The notes beneath the pieces were generated by a model, which saw nothing but the letters and a program-made list of their open reading frames with translations, ran no database searches and was not told the DNA's origin. A program made the position numbers and the translations under genes. A DNA stretch of 64,000 bases from Numida meleagris (lineage: Eukaryota; Chordata; Aves; Galliformes; Numididae), in NCBI RefSeq assembly GCF_002078875.1, contig NC_034411.1, positions 58,168,718 to 58,232,717 of the forward strand, read 5' to 3'. Shown piece after piece: positions 1 through 13,215 of this stretch. Every line of letters starts with the position of its first letter. Position 1 is the first letter of the stretch.

Positions 1-246
1 TTTAAGCTGAGACAGGGGAGATTTAGGTTAGATATTAGGAGGAAGTTTTTCACACAGAGGGTGGTGACGCACTGGAACAGGTTGCCCAGGGAGATTGTGG
101 ATGCCCTGGAGGTGTTCAAGGCCAGACTGGACGTGGCTCTGGGCAGCCTGGTCTAGTAGTTGGCAACCCTGCACTTGGCAGGGGGGTTGAGACTCGATTA
201 TCTTTGAGGTCCTTTTCAACCCAAGCCATTCTATGATTCTATGATC
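1..246 (+). mobile_element. CR1 LINE, 3' end (cut by window start)
   Basis: This is the 3' end of a CR1 non-LTR retrotransposon. The start matches the last part of the reverse transcriptase ORF, including the stretch meaning '[14 protein letters not shown]' and a following '[12 protein letters not shown]'. A 3' UTR and the CR1 tail of repeated ATTCTATG units at about 229-246 follow. The reading frame is broken and cut by the window edge, so the copy is non-autonomous. It closely resembles the better preserved copy at 22724-23225 on the other strand, so the two probably belong to the same or a close subfamily. The subfamily is not assigned. Confidence 0.93.
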
Positions 247-3200
247 TATCAGTGGTGTTGCTAGAGCTCAAGAGATAACCTGCCAAGTGTCAGAAGTGTA
301 ATTTACATCCACATTTACATATATTTGCAAAAAAATGTTTGTCAGTGCGTACTTCTCCCATGACATGTATAGAATAAATGTTCTGTGTGAGTAATACTTT
401 GGAAACCTGAACATTGTGTCTCCCTCTAGGCCTCTTTATCTTTGCTTTCTTCATTAGGAAACCTTCAAGCCACGCAGGAAATAGCCTTCTCCAGGGATGT
501 TAATGCCTAAAAAAGATCTGCTTGCAGTGATACAGAGATAGAGACAAGTGTGCACATGCTACATAACTCCAGCATGCATTTTTCATTGCAAGAATTTTTT
601 TGTAAGGAAGGGAATACTCCATTTATAAACCATTTATTCATAGCTCTTTGCAAACACCTTTTCAACTTTTCATTTGAACATAAACTACACATCTTTTCCT
701 TAGCAATCTACCATTTACCATTCTGCATCTATTGAATGATTTCAGTTCTTTCAGTTAAAATTAAGATTGTCAATTTTTTTAATATTTAAACAAGCAATCC
801 TATGAGCTTATATGAAGATATTTATTTGCCCTTCTTTGAGGTGCTTTTAAGTATCTTCTTGCTGAAAACATCACAGTTACAAGCTAAAGTGAAACCACAC
901 CACTTATTCTCTTGACTCGCAGTTTCTAATATTGACTCATGGTTTCCTTGACTCCACTGTGTGTCTGCATTTGTTTACTGTTATCTCACCCTTGGATTTT
1001 AAATTCTTTGAAGAAGACACCATCTTTTTGCAGTCTGTTTGCACAGTGTCTTGCACAATGGGATTCTGATCAAGGACTTTCAGGTGCTCCAATAAGGAAA
1101 ACAATCTTGAAAGTAAGTCTCAAAATGTCTTCTATTTTAGAGACTCTTTACAAAACAATGATTGTTTCAATGTGGCCTATGATAAATCAGCCTGATATCT
1201 GATCCAATTTCCACTTTTTTTTTTTTAAATACAGAATAGCTTCTCCTTGAGATTGAGATCCATTGTAGGCACAAAATAAATCAGCAGACTAATGCATTAA
1301 AAGTACTTTTAGAATATTCTGGCATTAAAATGTGCATGTCATCTTAAAAATCCAGTCAAGCAAGAGAATGACAGAAACATGATATTAAAAATAAATGGAT
1401 GGCAGCATTGTGAAAGTTATACCTTTTGAAATAGTAAATACCAAAGTCAAACACTTGTCAGCTACTTGAAAGCAGTGACAACTTTATTCCACAGAAGAAC
1501 TCAAAGCACCAAGAATTGTTGCAGTACAAAGATCTTTGTCTCCCTGAGGTCAAGTGGATGGCTCAGATACTTTCAATCTACACTAATCAATCTACCAGCT
1601 TTTTGGACTTATCAGTACCTGAGAGTATTTTCTACAAACAGAATAAAAACATATGGCATAATTTCTACTTTTTTAATTTGTGGTGCGTTACATGTTTATT
1701 TCATTAATAGCCATTATGATTTGGCAACTTTGAATTTCTATATATGTTATATCATCTTACTTTATTGCTGTGATATGATGTTTGACAGCTGCCTTTCAAA
1801 ATAAAACCCATATTGCCTCTTACAATTACTTACCAGCCTGCCATGGCTGATATTTTGCGCACATTAATGCCTTTTTACAGGTTCTCACATATATCACTGA
1901 CCAGTTATCCCTGATGGAAAATAGTCTTAAAAATCTTGCCATCTAACTTCTTTAGCCTGTGAGATGCGCAACCTCAGAGAATTTATTTGCTTTAATAGAT
2001 AGCATTCACACATATAAGTCCTCCCAAGATAACATTCCTTCTAAGACAGCAAGAGCATAATGATAGCTGGTAAAACTGCAAACATTTTACCAGATTTAAG
2101 TCCCTTCCTGAAGGAAATGAATTTCCTTCATTTTCATTAGCAAATTTTCAGCAAGAAGCTCATGTTTTTATATATAAAAAGGTGAACCTTAAGTTTCATC
2201 AAAGAACAAATATTATGACAAGATCAACATCTACAGTGTATGAGAATTTAATATTAAAAATAAAGGACTTCTGAATAATTATAACATACTGACAGAATCA
2301 GAAATAGTAATGCTTCGGTAGCTGACTTTCCAAATGGCAAAGTTTCTTCCACACAATCCATAGATGGTTAATCTACCATTACTTCAGTGTGTATAATTCC
2401 TGACAGCAGGAGATTCACTGATATGGCACAAGCTTTGTCTGAATGAGTAAATTGAGCTATTTGAGAATATAAAAAGCCATAAACACTGATTACACACAGT
2501 ACTGAAGATGATATATTGTACTCCAGTTTTAGCATTGTTAGCTGTATAAAAGCTCAATAGAAAATAGTGACTTCCATTTGCATCTATTCTCCCTCTTCCT
2601 CCTACACAAACCAGGTTTCCTGGATGAAAATATTTCTCTGTATTTTTGGCCAGTGGCACTGGTTTTGCTGTATGTACAACACTGTATTCACCAAATAGCT
2701 AACAAAAAAGTTATTTATTAATGAATTTAATATTTACTTCTCAATAATGGAAACACGAGTCAAAGTGAGGAAATATTCACTTCAACTTATAGACATATCC
2801 GCTATCTGTTTCATTTTGTTTCAGTCCATTTCTTGAACTCAGACAAATAACAGCACTAAGAGATTATGTTTTGTAAGTACGTAGAACCTTTTGGTTGCTT
2901 GATGATATTAGTAGCAATGATAGCTTGAGCTTTTGTCTTGGCCACCCATAGGTATTTTCATCTATTATCGTTTCTTTCATGGTTCAGCTTTCCTTTCTAA
3001 CAGTTGATTCCAGCTCACAAACAGACCAGTTTTTTGTTTTTCAGTTTTAGAAACCATTCTAGTGTGATTACTTCAAAATAAATCTGCTTATTTCAGACAT
3101 AATGAATATTTCCACTGAAGCTTAAAGAATTGCAGATATATGAAAAATAACAGCATGATGCAAGATAAGATATATGTGTATCTTATATGCATATATATAT

Positions 3201-4683
3201 ATACACAGAAGCGTATATATATATATAATTACTGTTAATTCCCTCATTATCTGTTTACATCATATTTAGGAGTTGGCACTGAGATCTACTCTATCTCACC
3301 ACATTTTAAAGCAGTTCTCTTGTCTCTTTTGCTGCATCGTATCTCCAACTCCAAATGACATTTCCCCAGTCACCTTCCCTTAAGGGTCTTAAAAATCCTC
3401 TGAGCTTTAATTAGAATCTGGAGTTTTAAAATGAGTTCTCCACTCCTGCTCTTGCTGGTTTTGCTTGCCTGCTGACTTTTTCACTTTTGCTGGGAAGCCA
3501 GCTTCTCTCAGTGCTTTTCCTTTTGTACTTTTTATTGTTGTCATCTCAAGTTAAAAATAAAATACCTTCACAAAACTGTAGGCTTCCTTTTGCCACTCAG
3601 ATGAGATTTCAGAGGCTCTTTGCTATTTCCTAAATTGTGAGGAGCTGTCGTTCCACCCCTAAAAGTTTCCTCTAATCAGAAAGGATAATTGTTTGTGTAA
3701 TTCATACTTTCCCTCTAGCTTTCTACTGATTCTTGTCTCATACCTGCAGCTACATATTTCTCATATCAAGTCAGTTTTCCTCACAGCTTCTTGCCTATCA
3801 TATTCTCCTACCCCTTGTTGCTACTTGACATAGTTCACAACCTTGTACTGCGATATTTCTTAGGTTATATAACAATGCCTGTGCCTGCCTTCACTGGTAC
3901 AATCTTGTTCCCAAGCCGTCCAGATCTTTTGTTCTTCTCAGGCACCTCAAAATCTCACAGCCTTCACAACAGAATCCATTTCACTCTATAGATGATATAG
4001 GAAGATACTTCTGGTGGAGCTTCATATATCCTAAAATAAGTGCGCTACGCTGTTGGAATAAATAATCCTTTTGTGATCTTTCTATCTACACTGTCTGGAG
4101 CTAATAGAGTAGTTTTACTTTTTGCTGTACTTACACAGGGGAAGTTAGGAGTCCCATTCCTGACTAAGTGCGCATAAAAAAGAAAGTAGATTTGTCATGC
4201 ATGTCTCTTCTGCTACTACGTGTATTCATTCACTACATATCTGTTTTAGACAGAATATTTGAGTGAGACAAATACAGTGCACAGATGCTAAGAAACACTC
4301 TTTTCCTTGTGTACCAAAGAGAGTAAAGAAATAGTGACTTTAGAAACTTTAGTAAAGCACTGAATTTTCACCTAAAATCCATGTACTTCACGTCACAATA
4401 AATAAATATTTTTTTAAAAAGTATTTTACCCAGATATTTGAATACAAGAAATGAAAGTTAGGTGAAAAGAACAGAAACTAAATGCAGTCTTAAACAAACT
4501 TCTCAAATATGAAATTACTACAGCTCTCAACGCTGAAGTATGAACAAAGAGGAAACCCAATAGAGCTGAGAAGTTTCCCCTGTTTTGTAAGAATAGTCCA
4601 GGTTGGGAAAAAAAAAAAAAAAAGAGAGATACAAACTTTGACAGTAATTACTAAACTAACTTTGCTTTGCTAATGAAATAAAT
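247..4683. other. AT-rich non-coding stretch
   Basis: No gene or clear interspersed repeat is seen. Open frames here are short, lack conserved motifs and occur on both strands. It holds an AT dinucleotide block at 3189-3227 and a poly(A) run at about 4608-4623. Small exons or distal regulatory elements cannot be excluded by eye. Confidence 0.6.
3189..3227. repeat. (AT)n microsatellite, interrupted
   Basis: Two runs of alternating TA/AT, at about 3191-3203 and 3214-3227, flank a 10-base non-repeat spacer. The two runs are mutually complementary and could form a cruciform. Confidence 0.9.
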
Positions 4684-4750
4684 GGTTGGGATAGATTATT
4701 TTAGTGGTCTTTTCCAATCTAAGCAATTCTATGAAATGATTCTATGAAAT
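4684..4750 (+). mobile_element. Decayed CR1 3' tail
   Basis: About 65 bases resemble the last part of the CR1 3' UTR: 'ggttgggatagattat...ggtcttttccaatctaagcaattctatg' followed by two diverged tail units (ATTCTATGAAATG, ATTCTATGAAATG). No coding part remains. It is more diverged than the copies at 1-246 and 22724-23225. Confidence 0.7.
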
Positions 4751-4778
4751 GTTCATATATTGAATATATGTTCATATA

Positions 4779-4805
4779 TTGTATGGATATGTTCTATCCA
4801 TACAA
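4779..4805. repeat. 11-bp inverted repeat, next to a tandem duplication
   Basis: The arms TTGTATGGATA (4779-4789) and TATCCATACAA (4795-4805) are perfectly complementary around a 5-base loop. Just upstream, GTTCATATATTG-like units occur twice (4751-4762 and 4770-4781). The block abuts the CR1 tail at 4684-4750. Confidence 0.85.
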
Positions 4806-6305
4806 ACAGTATTTGTACCTAAAACCTTAGAGTAATCCTGAGGTCAAGAAAGTAAGATTCCTCAGTCTGTTTATCCAAAGACCCTCAGCTGTTGTTTCCA
4901 GGCAATATCTTGTCTCCAGGTCTTTCCAGTGTTGCTGTGGACCAAGAAAAATTAATTAAAAAAAAGGGGGGGAAATAAATGAAAACAGAAAAGAAATGAC
5001 TTATTTTGTAACTCCAGCACTCACATTTATGGGCCAATAGTTATCAAGAACCACAGTGTCACAGTATGTGTAACCATAATGAGGAATTACTCCTCAAGTG
5101 ATATCAGTTTTAGTATGTCACATCTACAGACCTTAAAAATGCATCTTCAGCATGCTTTCAATATGCCATATGCCTGCTTTCACAATACATAACTATAGGC
5201 CATTTTTATTTTATTTACTTCAAAAAGGAGAGATTAAATAATTTTGCTTCTATATTGAGTACTAAGAGGATGCAAAAAAGATCACATTTCTTTTATGATT
5301 TTTATTTTTCTCTTTATTATTAACTATGAAATTAGGGGATTTCTGTTTAATCTACTCAAAATTAGTTGAATTATCCAGCTTTGTTGAAATTTAAGAATAT
5401 TGTGATCTTTTATTTCATTACAGGATAGAGACATCTCCACTATGGGAATTCATTTGCAATATCATCTTTATCTACATCTGCGTGTGATGAAACTTCAGCA
5501 TTGAAATCCACTGCTGTTTCTTTTATTCCAAAGGCAGAAGCCTCGGGGTGCCACTGAAGTTTAACTGAGGTTAAGAGAGGAAAAGCAGTGGAGATTTGTT
5601 GTCTACACCTACCCAAGTAGTAATGAGTATCTTTTCTCATGTATTCAAGAATATGCTGTGGTATTCTATATCAGTTCACTGATTCATGGATACCAAAAAT
5701 AATAGTATACCACTATTTAGGTCTTTCACCGAACCTATTAACTGCATTCTCTCCAGGCAGTGCTGTGAGATGACAAATTTCCCCTTTACATGCTGAGCTC
5801 TGGGAGTCATTATAGGTTGAGTAAAAGTCCACCTAAAACTGGTGATTGAGTCTGTGCAGAGGAAAGAACAGGATAATATTGGCCAGGAGAGGAATAAGTC
5901 ACCTTTTACTCTGCATGCAGTCATGATAAACCCTATGCCAGCTTTCAGAACACATAACCGAACTTCCAGAAGATATAACCTGGCTTCTTTTTCTCCTCTC
6001 AGAGATGTGTAAGATTTGTTCTCTGCAGCCTTGCTTTTGTAAGTAACAAGAACCATTGCTAGTCCAATACAGGCAACACTCAAGAAAAAATCCTAACAAG
6101 CCAAATGCTTTCTCTCAGCCTGAGTTTCTACACACTTTAACACTTCCTTTTGTTATGTCATTGCACACTCAGATAAAGATGTTAGGGTCCTCACTGCTTT
6201 GCTTTGCTTTACTTCCAGTCTCCCACAGTCCCCTCTTTGCCTCCCCTCAAGCTTTTTCAGCCACTTTTATGGAACCCCATTCTCCTGTTGCTGGATATTT
6301 TGAGT

Positions 6306-6329
6306 ACTCTCAGGTGAAAACCTGAGAGT
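6306..6329. repeat. 10-bp perfect inverted repeat with GAAA loop
   Basis: ACTCTCAGGT (6306-6315) and ACCTGAGAGT (6320-6329) are perfectly complementary and separated by GAAA. On RNA from the + strand this would be a 10-bp stem closed by a GNRA-type tetraloop. There is no evidence it is transcribed. Confidence 0.85.
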
Positions 6330-9300
6330 CAGTGATGAGCTATGATGTGAGAAATAGGTAAGCAACCAATGACTCCACATCACTCACCACTACTAACTTT
6401 CAAAATAGTTTTAGTTCTGGCTGTTTTAATTTTTTCATCTCTTCTTCCTCTTCTCTCCATAACACATAATAAAAGCTCTCATTGTTTTATCAAAGCTTGC
6501 TTTGCCGTTTGAGACCCGGGGAAATAACGTAGTTTCTTAAAAGGTAATTTGCTTGGGAGATTTAGTTTGTGTGATTCAAAGCACTCTTAGACACAGCTAT
6601 GAATTTATGCAAACTAACATTTTCCATCAAAACAGAATTAAGCATCAAGCATATTATTTCAGTCTGAGAACAGATATTTAAACAAATACAAAGCCAATGG
6701 GAAGCTGTCATACTCAATAACATCAGATCCTTATTCGCTGAGACATTTTCCTTCCTCTGTTCCCTTTCCTAATCTTTAGGAGATTCTTAAGACTTATCTG
6801 GCTACTAACAGGAGAACAAAAACAGTGGCTTCTTTGTCAGTCAAATGGACACATACTTTTCACAGTACAGACCATGCAACTTCTTTACCAGTGTATCTTA
6901 TCATGGCATATCCTAAGCAGTCTATCTGCCTTATCTGCTGTTTATGGGACCCGAAAGATTGAAATTTCTTTCAGTATATGAGATGACTGTGGCCATTAAT
7001 CACAAAATAAACACCCTACTCACTTTCCTCCCTGCAGGTAAAGCAGGCTAGCATTGGCAGAGAAAAAGAGTGAGACAAACCAGGAAAAGTATGATTGCTG
7101 AGGTCCATTTCAACCATCATTGAAGTTATAGGAAGATTTTTCACAGACTTAAACAGAGATGGATCAGCTGCTAAGGTCATACAGGCCACGGACAATATTT
7201 GAAGTTTTCCGTAGAAGAAGTTGTAATAATTTTGAATTCAATCTCTGTGAACTAATAGATAAGTGAGGGAGAAAGAGGATGAATTCTTTTCCTGGTGTCT
7301 GTAGATTACTGCCAGGAGTCTGTGTAGCCAGCTAGAGAAGCAGAAAATTCTTAACACTGAGGATAAATAGAACATAATTGATATTGCAAATACGTTTATG
7401 TGACTGAAATTTTAAAATAATTAGGTAAAGCTTGTTTACAAAAAAGAATATTGGTAAAAGAAGTGAGTGCAGCACTTTACTTTAGAGAGATGATTATCTA
7501 TGTCAGAGCTGTTGTCTGGAAAGACAAATTGTATTGCTCTTGGTGCCTTCCATTTTAAAGACCTGTGCTGGAGGTTGCATGCAGTCTGTAGTAAAACATC
7601 ATTAAAGTTTCTAAAAATGATAGATGATAATTGTCTAACACAAAAGGTATTGAACCTAACATAAGGTAATTCTATTTTGAGCCTCATTACCTTGAATAAA
7701 GATGAACAGATCCATGGATCTAATTGCATTCATTATGCGAAAACAGAGGACAGTAATATATATATACTCAATACTTCAAAGGAGAAAATGTTAAAAACCT
7801 GGAGAAAATTTTGAGAGATAATGGGTTAGAAAAAATAAATACAGAAATCAAATAGTGGAAGTAATTTGAGTTACTTAACAAGAATTTATGAGGTGTCCAG
7901 AAGTCACATCTCACAATTAAGAAGCAGTACGCCTACATGTTAAAACTCCTCCAACTTCAGTCATGAAGTGAATGTATCAATTAAAATTTAACAGATATAT
8001 ACCTATAATAAAAGGGAGGAGGGGAGATTGAGTGTCATTGTTGTAAATTATAAGTTATGAAGACTTTAGCAAAGAGATATAGGAGTCCAAAGACACTAGG
8101 AAGAAATGCGTCCTCCACAGATTAGGACAATTTTTAGGATTCTTTTTTTTTTTAAAGATGGGTTAAGTGTAAAATTTTGAAAAATAAATACTAACAGTGG
8201 TGTGAATAGTGTATGAATAGGAGTGTGTGAAACTGTATCTGTGTGTTTGTGTAAAAGCACAATAAAAGCACAACTTTGTTCTAGCTCTGGTATATGTTAA
8301 CTACTACAGAGCACTATACATGTGCTTTCAAATATATGAAAATGTAGAAAAACTAACCTAAAGGTAAGCATTAAGAGAATTAAGATAAAGGCACTATAAT
8401 AAAACCAGAATCCATTCCAAATGAGTATAAAAGGTATATCTAAAATCTGTTTTTCATCACCAGTCAAAAAGAACACCAGCGACACACTGAGGCTTCAATT
8501 GCCAGCATCCTTTGTCCTCCTTGTGGCACACAAGTGGACTCAGTCAGGCTACAATGTCGCATACACCAGTGCTGTGAGTGGGTTAAATCAACTTAGAGAT
8601 TTGGTAATATGAAATTGCCTTCTTCTTTCCTAAGATCTCACACTGAATTTTGCTACACTGATTCCCTCTATTAGCTGTAGGGGGAGCATTTTAAATTGTT
8701 CATAACTCTAAATATAATGTAACTGTGCCTAGTCTCTAGCTGGAGGGAAGCAGGATGTGCTTCTAGCAGAGGATAACACTTGGTTATTTTGAAATTTTTC
8801 AGAATGGTCATCATGCTATTCTGCATAAGGCATTCTGAAGTCAGCTCTTGGAGTTTCTAAGGTGTTTGTCCATACTCCGTTCACTGTACAGCTAGAGAAA
8901 CAGGCTGGAAATTAATTTCAGCTTTGCTATCCACATATCGTAAGGTAGCTGAGTTATAAGTTCAGGAGCATATTTTTTCAGCTATATAAAGAGGAAGGTT
9001 TGATGACTAGCTTAGACTGGGACTCTTAATTATTATGTAACTAGTTAGAATTTAAAATGAACCATTAAGATGTTATCAATATTTTGAAAGTGGAATGCCC
9101 AGCAAGTATGCATTCGGGAGACTTAGCAAAAGATACATCTAATCCTACAATAAGCAATTGCTACTACATTTAGAATTTTCAGAACACTGTGGATATCACA
9201 ATGATATTTTAAAAGCCAGCCCAACCAGTTAAGCCTATTAACAATTCTGAGAAAAATAAAGTAATTGCTAATGCAGGATTTAATTGATACAGAATAAAAA

Positions 9301-9565
9301 GCTAGGAATATAATTAACATCAATCTTTATGGTTTTGACAAAAGTCCTTACAGTTCTTATTAAGCACAATTTATATAATTCTTTGTTGTAATTTAGGTAG
9401 TGAAAAAATAATTAATATATTTAGACTTTAAATGATTTTTGACACATTAATACACAACATTCTGATTTAATGATTAGTACAGCAATAAAATATATCTTAA
9501 ATGGATTAATGACTATCTAAGTGACAAATCCTAAAAAAGCAACTGTCAAAATAGATTTATTGTCA

Positions 9566-9650
9566 AAGCAAGTTATTGAGCACTGGCACAGGCTGCCCAG
9601 TCTTTGTGGAGTCTCCCACGCTCCATTATCATGGCATGAGATTAAGAGAT
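9566..9650 (+). mobile_element. Possible short CR1 scrap
   Basis: A short stretch reading 'gagcactggcacaggctgcccag' followed by 'gtggagtctccc' resembles the CR1 segment encoding the conserved 'hWhRLP' region near the ORF end. The rest has decayed beyond recognition, so the call rests on about 40 bases. Confidence 0.4.
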
Positions 9651-10070
9651 TTGCCATATTTTTTAAATTTAGAGCTAATAAAGTACTATCTTCATATAAA
9701 TACCACAACAACACAGGTTTGCATCAGTTCTGGAAAATAATGTATTTTAAATGAAAATGAACATTTCTTGATTCTATCTCTCTGCTCTTACAAGAAAATC
9801 CATGAAGAATGTTTTCCTATGTAGTTTCTATGCCTAACAGAAATTCACGCATGGGATCAAATGCATAGTTGGGAATATATTATGGCTTAAATGAACTGTT
9901 CCAGTGGAGTAACTGCAGACGGTGATAAAGGCAATCATACCTAATTCAGCAGTCTGATGTATTAGCAAGTGTTCTACATATAGCAGAGCTGTACTAACTG
10001 AATTATTTTCAGTTAAGTTTATCTTCATTTATTAATTTATTTTTCCATCTGATTAAGTCTTAAGGTGAAA

Positions 10071-10105
10071 TCTCTCTCTCTCTCTTTTTTTTTTTTTTTT
10101 TTTTT
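10071..10105. repeat. (TC)n followed by poly(T)
   Basis: Seven TC units are followed by about 21 T residues. Confidence 0.95.
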
Positions 10106-11858
10106 AATCGTAGCATCACTTTTACTCTATTTTATTCAGTTGCCTCTTGGCATCTCTCAGCTCTGACCATGATTTGATCTTCATTACTTCTAACTTCCTT
10201 TAATTCTGCTTTGTTTTTAAAAGCGTCATATTTAAGGTCAGAACAGCCTATAAAATGAAGCATTTTTCTTGTGATTAAAAAATATTAAAACTAAACATTA
10301 AGAAATGTCGATATTTTCTCAAGATGCTAAATTGTGCTTATTTATACATTTCTCTAAACATATTTGATTCCTTGGGGATGTACTTTTCCTGAGGTGAAAT
10401 AGTGTCAAAAGGCAGTATGAAAGTAAACAATCCAATTTCAACATTCTATGTGAATCCAGATATCTTGGCTTTTAAAACAAGAATCCAGTCTTGGTGATGG
10501 TAGAAATAATACTATGTAGTTCAAAAATTGCAGTCAAGAAAAAATGTAGAAATGTTTTAATATTTAATTTAATATTTTTATTTTTTTTATTTAATATTTT
10601 TATTTAATTTAATATTAAGACACAAATTGGAAATCCCAACCTGCTTGTTTTGTGTTGTTGGTGGATCAGTAGTTTCTGGTGTTTCCTGTTGGGGAAATTC
10701 TGATAAGGCTAACAGCTTCTAGCTGACCTCACCCTGCATGCCTTTTCCACTATTGTATTTGCCATTTCTTTAAAGGCAAATCACCAGTTCATCCACTAGT
10801 CCTTTCTTCTTCTTAGGCCCACATGCCTATGGCTAAGTCTACTCCAGAGGTCGATGAGGACCTTAACCCAGGCACATGTATTCACTCACTGGCAATGCAC
10901 ACCATTACCCACTCTACTTCCATCCTCAGTCTGGGGTGAAAATAACAAAGTCTTACAGTTATCTTGGGTGACAAAGGCAAGGGAAGGGTCAGCCTGCTGA
11001 GCAAGATTGAGGTCCCCCTCTGCTGGCAAATAACCATTCAAGCTAAGCTGTGATAGTGAACTGCTTCAAAAACTCCTTCTTCACCCTACTCAAGTATGTG
11101 AATGCTTTTTCTCTGTGCTATTCTATTTTATAAGCAAATCACCTTAAAAGAGAATTTTTTTAGCTTATTTGGCCTCACACTAGAACATAGAACCACTTAG
11201 GCAGGCACACTTCACAGGCAAAACACTAAAACAAAGATCTGGGAAGCAACATAAGAAACCGCTCCTTTGGCTGCTCATTTTTAATTGACACCTCACAGCT
11301 AAAGCTATCTGTTCCATAATTTGGACACAAGAAGACTGGACGAGAACTCAGACTGGTCCAAACATAGACTGATGGCTGGCATAGAAATTACCTGTGTCTC
11401 TATTCCAGCAGCAGAAAAGCAGTGCAATGATACTGATATACTCTGTCTGTCCACATTTTGTCCTCATAGGAAGAGCACAAAACCCACCTTCAGTAGCAGT
11501 GCACCATGAAAGAATTTCTCTGTGGAGGAGGAATTTTCCAGAGATAAGTCAAGCAATGGTCTAGGGTTGCTGAACTACTTTAAGCCAGAGAACACAGCTC
11601 AGTGCCTGTGCTGTTTTATCACAGTGACAGTAATCTAAGCACTTACTAAAGGTATTTTTTTCATTGAAATTAAACTATCTAAACTTGGCGACATACAGGA
11701 AATGATTCTAACAGAAAGTGTTGCTTTTGCAAAGGTAAGAACAGAAGATCAAATCCAAAGAGAGTTTTGAAGTCTGAAAGAGTCTTTCAGATTTCATGGC
11801 CATCATTAGCATTTTCCGGCTATTTTGTAGTAATTCGAAAATGTACCAATACAATAAA

Positions 11859-11998
11859 CTTTCTTTCTCTCTTTCCTTATTTCTTTTTTTATTTCCTTCT
11901 TTTTTTTTTCCTTTTCTTTTTCCTTATTTCTTTTTCTTTTCTTCTTTATCTTTTTCTTTTCCTTTTCCTCTTTCTCTTCCTCTTTTTCTCTTTCTCTT
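11859..11998. repeat. Polypyrimidine tract (CTTT/CTCTTT-rich, ~140 bp)
   Basis: The + strand is almost entirely C and T for about 140 bases, with very few purine interruptions, mostly as TTAT. Long polypurine/polypyrimidine tracts of this kind can in principle form triplex (H-DNA). Open frames through it translate to Phe/Leu/Ser-rich low complexity and are not taken as genes. Confidence 0.95.
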
Positions 11999-12394
11999 AT
12001 TACTTTTTAATGAAAAAGCCATTACTGGACAGGTAGGAAGAGTGATGTCACTTCACATCATAACACTTAGCACACAGGCAACTTCAGAGTTCTCTTATTT
12101 CTCCCTCCTAGCCATGCTCTGTATCCAAAAAGCTGCTAGTTATGTCTGCAGTGTTTGCTTTTCACTACTGAGTGAAATCTGAAGGACACAGAAACAGTAA
12201 GTCCATTGCAGAAATCTCACCAGCAAAATCCAGGAATAGAGATGTTGAAAATATCACCTAAAAGGAAAATTTTCGCTTTCTGTAGAAACGTTCAGTTTAG
12301 AAATTCTAAGCTCGCTATATTTAATTCGGAATTGGCAATCACTTATTTGAGACTGGAGTGGCTGAACTGGGACCTGCTGTCAAACTGAAGAGCA

Positions 12395-13215
12395 AGAAGA
12401 TAATGAACATGCAGTGGAAATAGGGACAGGTACCACTGGAAGAGTACAAGGAAGTTGCTAGGCTGTGTAGGGATGAGTTCAGGAAAGGCCCAGCTTGAAC
12501 CGAACTTGGCCAGAGAAAAGGAACAAGAAAGGCTTCTACAGATACCTCAGTCAGAAAAGGAAAGTCTAGGAGGGCATACAACCCCTTGTGAATGACACAG
12601 GGAGGATGTCAATTTGATGGGTAGACTCTTTGATGGATGAAGAACTGGCTGCAGTATTGAGTCCAGAGAGTGGTGGTCAGTGGCTCAGTGTCTGCAGGGA
12701 GATCAGTGATGAGTAATGTCCCCCATGGGTTGGTGCTGGGGCCAATACTCTTTAATACCTTCATCAGTGGCATCTACAGTGGGGTTGATAGTCCACGGAA
12801 TGGAGCACCTCTCCTGCGAGGACAGGCTGAGAGAATTGGGGGCTGTTCAGCCTGGAGAAAAGGCTGCGAGGGGACCTGATAGCAGCCTTTCAGTACCTAA
12901 AGGGGAGTTACAGGAAAGAAGGTGATAGACTTTTCAGCAGGGTCTGTTGTGGTAGAACAAGGGGAAATGGTTACAAGCTCAAAGAGAGTAGATTTAGGTC
13001 AGATATAAGGAAAAAATCTTTTACAGTGAGGATGGTGAGGCACTGGAACAGGTTGCCCAGTGATGTGGTTGATGCCTTGTCCCTGGAGACTTTCAAGACG
13101 AGGCTGGATAAGGCCCTGGGCAAAATGGTCTAGCTCTGGTGTCCATGTTCATTGCAGGGGAGTTGGACTAGATGGCCTTCAGACGTCCCTTCCAACTCTA
13201 AGGATTCTATGCTTA
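12395..13215 (+). mobile_element. CR1 LINE, internally deleted copy
   Basis: Collinear pieces of a CR1 ORF2 are present. First is the pre-RT region (about 12395-12600, with a 'KGNKKGFYRYL' type segment in broken frame). Next is the RT stretch meaning 'VPHGLVLGPILFNTFISGI' at about 12718-12780. This jumps directly to 'MEHLSCEDRLRELG', 'GDLIAAFQYLKGSY' and the end of the ORF. A 3' UTR follows and the copy ends near 'ggattctatg' at about 13210. The sequence between the LFN..F motif and the 'EHLSYEDRL' region, which includes the FADD catalytic box, is missing, as are parts before the RT. The copy is dead. Confidence 0.88.

Larger units (their letters stand above)
4751..9565. other. AT-rich non-coding stretch
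   Basis: No supported gene. It contains hairpin-forming repeats at 4751-4805 and a 10-bp inverted repeat at 6306-6329. The remaining open frames are short and unconserved in appearance. Confidence 0.6.
9651..12394. other. Non-coding stretch with simple repeats
   Basis: No supported gene. It contains a (TC)n-poly(T) tract at 10071-10105, an AT-rich direct-repeat block at about 10556-10617 made of 'atttaatttaatattttt' units, and the long polypyrimidine tract at 11859-11998. Confidence 0.6.

Noticed and set aside
5440..6325. Cluster of overlapping frames on both strands
   Set aside because: All are under 140 codons, mutually overlapping and without conserved motifs.
11767..12182. Phe/Leu-rich frames of 89 and 128 codons
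   Set aside because: Translation of the polypyrimidine tract; membrane-like appearance is an artefact of composition.
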